From: Rhodospirillaceae bacterium
GTDB lineage: Bacteria > Pseudomonadota > Alphaproteobacteria > GCA-2731375
Assembly (NCBI GenBank): GCA_018701215.1
Contig: JABIWH010000007.1
Location: 62,001 to 126,000, forward strand
DNA length: 64,000 bases
Direction of reading: 5' to 3'
In this document: positions 60,305-64,000 of the stretch, piece by piece
Position numbering within the stretch: position 1 is the first letter of the stretch
Layout of the letters: the number at the start of each line of letters is the position of its first letter
Position numbers and translations under genes: made by a program
The notes under the pieces: generated by a model
Databases searched by the model: none
What the model was told of the DNA's origin: nothing
What the model saw: the letters and a program-made list of their open reading frames with translations, nothing else

Positions 60305-61923
60305 GTGCCGAACTCCTTGGTGCCGGCCACGTCCTGGTTGTGGCAGATCGAGAGCGAGATGGCGATCACCGTGCGGGTGTCGCGGGGATCGATCATACCG
60401 TCATCGGAGACGCGCGAGGTCGCGAACAGCCCTTTCGAGCGTTCCTCGGCCCAGTGTTCGGCGATCCCGGCACGCTTCGCGTCCGCCTCCTCGTCAAACT
60501 CAATACCCCGGCGCTCCGCCGCCGCGCGCTGAACGATGGACATCACGCCGGCCATTTGTTTGGGGCCCATGACAGCGATCTTGGCGGTCGGCCAGATATA
60601 GGTAAAACGGGTGCCATAGGCCCGCCCGCTCATGCCGTAGTTACCGGCGCCGTACGAGGCGCCGACGATGATCGAGATATGCGGCACCGTGGAATTGGCC
60701 ACGGCATTGATCATCTTCGAGCCGTTCTTGGTGATACCGCCCTGTTCGAAATCCGTGCCGACGATATAGCCGGTGATGTTATGCAGAAACAGAATCGGCA
60801 CATCGATCTGATTGCACAGCTGAATAAACTGCGCCGCCTTCTCGGATGGTTCCGACAGCAACGGCCCGTTGTTGCCGACAATGCCGATGGGATAGCCATG
60901 GATGGAGGCCCAGCCCGTCACCAGGGTGGGGCCGTACAGCGGCTTGAACTCCTCGAAGCGGGAGCCATCGACGGTGCGCGCGATGACATCGCGAATGTCG
61001 AACGGCACGCGCAGGTCCTCGTTGACGAGGCCCAGCAGTTCCTCCTGGTCATACAAGGGTTCGTCAATGGGCAGGGTTGCTCCCGGGCCCTTCTTGCGCC
61101 AATTCAGGTGGCTGACAACTTCACGGCAGATGCGGATACCGTCCAATTCATCCTCCGCCAGGTAATCGCCCAGGCCCGAAGTCCGCGTGTGCATATCAGC
61201 CCCGCCCAGGCTCTCTTCGTTCGCATCCTCGCCGGTGGCCATCTTGACCAGCGCCACACCGCCCAGGAAGACCTTGGACTGGTTCTTGATAAAGATGTTG
61301 TAGTCGCTCATCCCAGGCTGATAGGCACCGCCGGCGGTGGAGGCGCCAAAGACCACGGAGATGGTCGGGATGCGCATTTTCGAGAGCTCGGTGATTTCGT
61401 AGAACAATCGGCCGGACTCGGCGAAATGCCCGCCCTCGCGCCGGATCGCCGCCTCCGGATCGTCATCGCCCTGGCCCCGCAAATCCGCCCCGGCAGACTC
61501 GACGAATTGAACGTAGGGCAACCTGTTGACCCGGGCGATTTCAAGACCGCGCATCAGCTTTTTGGCATTGAACTGGTTGAAGGCGCCCGCCCGCACCGAT
61601 GGATCATGGCCCAGGATCAAACATTCCGTGCCCTCGATAACACCAAGGCCGACAACGAAGCCGGAGCCGACATTGAAGTTCGAGCGCCACGCCGCCAAGG
61701 GGCTGATCTCGAGAAACGGCGAATCCTGATCCAGTACCATGGCGATGCGTTCACGGATCGGCATCTTATCCCGGCTGCGCAGGCGCGCCATGGCTTCCTC
61801 ACCGCCGCCCATGGCGACCTCTTCATGCAACTCATCAAGGGCGGCGAGCATCTTCAGCATACCATCACGGTTCTGCTTGAATTCCTCGGACCGGATGTCG
61901 AGGGTCGTGTCTAATACGGGCAT
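60292..61923 (-). CDS. Acyl-CoA carboxylase beta subunit (carboxyltransferase)
   Basis: A 543-residue carboxyltransferase with L-V-E-S-A-G-A-D-type F-V-E-S-A-G-A-D-L, G-A-S-T-A-G-G-A-Y-Q-P-G-M-S-D and, in the second half, N-I-T-G-Y-I-V-G and G-A-S-Y-G-A-G-N-Y. It resembles the beta subunits of methylcrotonyl/geranyl-CoA carboxylases. It overlaps the alpha gene and is preceded by the HMGL-like lyase gene on the same strand (41 bases). It is a paralogue of the orphan subunit at 8997-10619. Confidence 0.93.
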   Translation of the reverse strand: MPVLDTTLDIRSEEFKQNRDGMLKMLAALDELHEEVAMGGGEEAMARLRSRDKMPIRERIAMVLDQDSPFLEISPLAAWRSNFNVGSGFVVGLGVIEGTECLILGHDPSVRAGAFNQFNAKKLMRGLEIARVNRLPYVQFVESAGADLRGQGDDDPEAAIRREGGHFAESGRLFYEITELSKMRIPTISVVFGASTAGGAYQPGMSDYNIFIKNQSKVFLGGVALVKMATGEDANEESLGGADMHTRTSGLGDYLAEDELDGIRICREVVSHLNWRKKGPGATLPIDEPLYDQEELLGLVNEDLRVPFDIRDVIARTVDGSRFEEFKPLYGPTLVTGWASIHGYPIGIVGNNGPLLSEPSEKAAQFIQLCNQIDVPILFLHNITGYIVGTDFEQGGITKNGSKMINAVANSTVPHISIIVGASYGAGNYGMSGRAYGTRFTYIWPTAKIAVMGPKQMAGVMSIVQRAAAERRGIEFDEEADAKRAGIAEHWAEERSKGLFATSRVSDDGMIDPRDTRTVIAISLSICHNQDVAGTKEFGTWRM

Positions 61924-61964
61924 TGGGTTACTCCGAAACTACGAGAATCTAGCGACGGGAGGAT

Positions 61965-63047
61965 CTAGCGGCTTAAGGCATCGCCCTCTTTCCATGGCGA
62001 CAGCTGACCCTCATAAACCGACGGCCCCTTGCGGAAATGGGCCGCTTCCTCCAACGTCTCCACGAACGGCATATTGGTGGGATACAGCCTTTCACCCCGT
62101 GGCAGAGCGCCGGCTTTCGAGACATGGCCCCATAGGGAATGGCCGACAACTTCTTCGGCCACGGCGGCGGCCTCGATCAACTTGTCCAGGTTATAGCCGG
62201 TCTCGATGCCCAGCTCGTGGCACAGATTGACGAAATCCTCCGTCGGCACATGGCCCGCCGCGCGGCCGTTACCGCAATAGGGGCAACCGCCCATGCCGCC
62301 GATGGAGGTATCGAATTCCGTCACACCCAACTGTAGCGCTTCGTAATAGCTGGCCAGTGTCGCACCTCGGCTGTCATGCAGATGCATATGGAAATCGGTG
62401 ATCTCGGGATAGCGTTCCTTGATCGCCAGCAAGGTCTCGCGGACAGTGTGGGGCATGTTCCAGCCCATGGCGTCCAGGAAGGAACATTTGTTCACCTTGA
62501 TGCCGGCGGCGTGCCATTTGCCCATCAACAGATCCAGCAGCTCCATCCGCTGCGCCAGGGAGAACGGCCCTTCGAAGTTGGAGCCGAAGGGATTGCCCAG
62601 GCCCACGCCGCCGTATTCGGCGCCGGCCTCCCGCGCGGCTTCAATCGCGGCATCCACGCCGGCGATTTGTTCGGCCTGGGAGCGGTTATAGTTGCGCCGC
62701 GCGAAGGTGTCGCAAAGTTCGACATTGGTGCGGAATTTCTTCCCGCGCACATCGATCTTTGGATAGTAGCTGTCGGCCCGCTCAAAGCCGCGTTGATTGA
62801 ATACCGCCGCCGTGTATTTGATACCCGGTTTCGGCACGAAACGTTCCGCGATCTCGTCAATACAGGCCATGGACGGCGTCCATTTCGGATGTGCGAAGGA
62901 ACCGATCGAGATCACCTTGGCCCCGGTCTCGCCCAGCGCATCCAGCAGCCGCAGTTTTTCATCCACCGAAATATCGGCGCTCTCGATTTGCAGGCCTTCA
63001 CGCATGGTGTCATCGGTAATCGTCACGGATTTGGGCAGCAAGCTCAT
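61965..63047 (-). CDS. HMG-CoA lyase-like (HMGL) family enzyme
   Basis: A 360-residue TIM-barrel enzyme. D-D-T-M-R-E-G-L-Q-I-E-S is the N-terminal metal/catalytic segment (Asp, Arg) and H-M-H-L-H-D-S-R-G supplies metal ligands; G-G-M-G-G-C-P-Y carries the catalytic Cys loop. In HMG-CoA lyases this loop continues as apparent G-A-(T/S)-G-N; here it is C-G-N-G-R-A-A-G-H. It is also about 60 residues longer than HMG-CoA lyase. It is encoded upstream of the carboxylase genes, suggesting leucine/isovalerate breakdown, but another CoA-dependent aldol cleavage is possible. AAGGA precedes ATG 63047. Confidence 0.82.
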   Translation of the reverse strand: MSLLPKSVTITDDTMREGLQIESADISVDEKLRLLDALGETGAKVISIGSFAHPKWTPSMACIDEIAERFVPKPGIKYTAAVFNQRGFERADSYYPKIDVRGKKFRTNVELCDTFARRNYNRSQAEQIAGVDAAIEAAREAGAEYGGVGLGNPFGSNFEGPFSLAQRMELLDLLMGKWHAAGIKVNKCSFLDAMGWNMPHTVRETLLAIKERYPEITDFHMHLHDSRGATLASYYEALQLGVTEFDTSIGGMGGCPYCGNGRAAGHVPTEDFVNLCHELGIETGYNLDKLIEAAAVAEEVVGHSLWGHVSKAGALPRGERLYPTNMPFVETLEEAAHFRKGPSVYEGQLSPWKEGDALSR

Positions 63048-63133
63048 GATGTATCCTTCTCCTTGTCTGCAGCGGTTTTACCAGGGCTTCCAGCCCGAGT
63101 CGAACGGCTCACCTTTGCGAATGCGCGGCGCGC

Positions 63134-64000
63134 TCAGACGTCGATGTGACGATAGCCGAAGGCATCGCCCCGGCTGATAATATGCCCCATGGTAGGCGAG
63201 GCGAAGTGGGCAGGCGCGATCAGGGTATCGGTATCGGCATGTCGCTCGATAAAGGCGCGCCGGGTGGCGGTGGACATGGCGGGGTCCTCGCAGGCACGGC
63301 TTGACCATTCGGGACGTACCAGTTGCAGTGGATGGTGCATGACGTCGCCGCACATCACCGCGTTGTGGCCTTGCGACTGTAGGTTCAGGACCACGTTGCC
63401 GGCGGTATGCCCCGGCGCCGGTTCGAACCACATGCCATCGTCGATCTGGTGATCCATATCGACCAGCACCGCCTGTCCCGCCTCCATCACCGGCAATACG
63501 CTATCGTCATAAACGTTGGGCACCGGCCCCTCGCTGCCATCCAGATGGCGCTGCTCCCAGAACTCGTACTCCTTGCGGGCAAAGATGTATTTGGCATTGG
63601 GAAAGGTCGGTACCCAACGGCCATTGACCAGTTTGGTGTTCCAACCCACATGATCCACGTGCAGATGGGTGCAGAGCACGAAGTCGACTTCTTCCGGCTG
63701 TACCCCGGCGGCGGCCAGATCGGCCAGGTAGGGTAGGTTGAGTTGATCGAACATGGGCCGGCCCGGACGGGGTTTGTCATTTCCAACACAGGTATCGACC
63801 AGGATGGTGTGGCGCGGCGTGCGCAGGATATAGGACTGGATCGTCAGCATGATCTTGTCGGTGCCAGGTTCGATATAGCGCGGATAGAGCCAGTCGCGGT
63901 TGGCGTCGATCACTGCCTGCTCGGCATCGGGAATAAAGTCCTGGACGGGGAGGAACGGACCCTCGCTCTCAATCACCCGGCTAATTTCAAACTGGCCAAT
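63134..64000 (-). CDS. MBL-fold metallohydrolase, 5' end beyond the window
   Basis: At least 289 residues. The frame stays open to the last base, with I-G-Q-F-E-I-S-R-V-I-E-S-E-G-P-F at the N-terminal side; this continues the family pattern, so the GTG-like start at 63976 is not the true start. The metal motif is C-T-H-L-H-V-D-H-V-G-W (about 111-121 in this fragment), with A-P-G-H-T-A-G-N-V and C-G-D-V-M-H as further ligands. This branch includes N-acyl homoserine lactonase-like and other hydrolases. It lies 86 bases upstream of the HMGL-like gene on the same strand, so it may belong to the same operon. Confidence 0.85.
   Translation of the reverse strand: MGQFEISRVIESEGPFLPVQDFIPDAEQAVIDANRDWLYPRYIEPGTDKIMLTIQSYILRTPRHTILVDTCVGNDKPRPGRPMFDQLNLPYLADLAAAGVQPEEVDFVLCTHLHVDHVGWNTKLVNGRWVPTFPNAKYIFARKEYEFWEQRHLDGSEGPVPNVYDDSVLPVMEAGQAVLVDMDHQIDDGMWFEPAPGHTAGNVVLNLQSQGHNAVMCGDVMHHPLQLVRPEWSSRACEDPAMSTATRRAFIERHADTDTLIAPAHFASPTMGHIISRGDAFGYRHIDV

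Noticed and set aside
60340..61914. 524-codon ORF opposite the carboxyltransferase gene
   Set aside because: Antisense shadow of a conserved enzyme; composition is typical of complementary codon bias.

Overview
The window is a GC-rich stretch (many coding blocks sample near 65-70% GC by hand count) from an alphaproteobacterium, most likely a Rhodospirillales-type marine or soil heterotroph. The pointers are the purS/purQ/short-purL set followed by bolA and a CGFS glutaredoxin, a zeta-type F1-ATPase inhibitor (DUF1476) beside purB, two small single-domain PAS proteins of the PAS_5 type, and many class III CoA transferases. No rRNA, tRNA, CRISPR array, transposase or phage gene was seen. The genus assignment is inference.

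Layout. 1-7.4 kb holds an SDR tail, a PAS_5 protein, an MscS channel, a lower-GC EEP-family phosphoesterase, a chemoreceptor, a double-ACT protein and an SDR. 7.4-10.6 kb holds an AA_synth-family protein, an epoxide-hydrolase-like enzyme and an orphan carboxyltransferase beta subunit. 10.7-15.5 kb is a signalling block: OmpR-type regulator, stand-alone receiver and a five-PAS hybrid histidine kinase. 15.9-29.6 kb is the purine region: purB and the zeta inhibitor, then about 7 kb of CoA/lipid genes (CoA ligase, amidohydrolase, type III polyketide synthase translationally coupled to an ICMT-type methyltransferase, NIPSNAP protein, CoA transferase), then purC-purS-purQ-purL-bolA-grxD and a DOPA-dioxygenase-like gene.

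29.6-45.7 kb is a mosaic of small catabolic and signalling genes: two CoA transferases, D-cysteine desulfhydrase family, GAF histidine kinase, second PAS_5 protein, SAM methyltransferase, SDR, ketopantoate-reductase family, TauD-type dioxygenase, secreted FecR-domain protein, enoyl-CoA hydratase, aminoglycoside/choline kinase-like protein, MBL hydrolase, M20 amidohydrolase, tandem universal stress protein and an Hpt protein. 45.7-50.8 kb has a fused E1 alpha/beta 2-oxoacid dehydrogenase, an Old Yellow Enzyme/FeS/FAD reductase and an MBL hydrolase. 50.8-56.4 kb is a complete peptide-type ABC importer (SBP, B, C, D, F). 56.6-64 kb has glutamine-dependent NAD synthetase and an acyl-CoA carboxylase alpha/beta pair with an HMG-CoA-lyase-like enzyme (leucine-degradation type) and an MBL hydrolase cut by the window edge.

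The most notable non-genic signals are a family of short interspersed elements with CTAGAGCA/TGCTCTAG ends (two 117-bp copies in opposite orientation and one internally deleted copy). The ends of both full copies supply the TAG stop codon of the adjacent gene. The best candidate for a less-described pathway is the type III PKS/methyltransferase pair inserted into the otherwise conserved purine neighbourhood, facing away from a CoA ligase/amidohydrolase pair.
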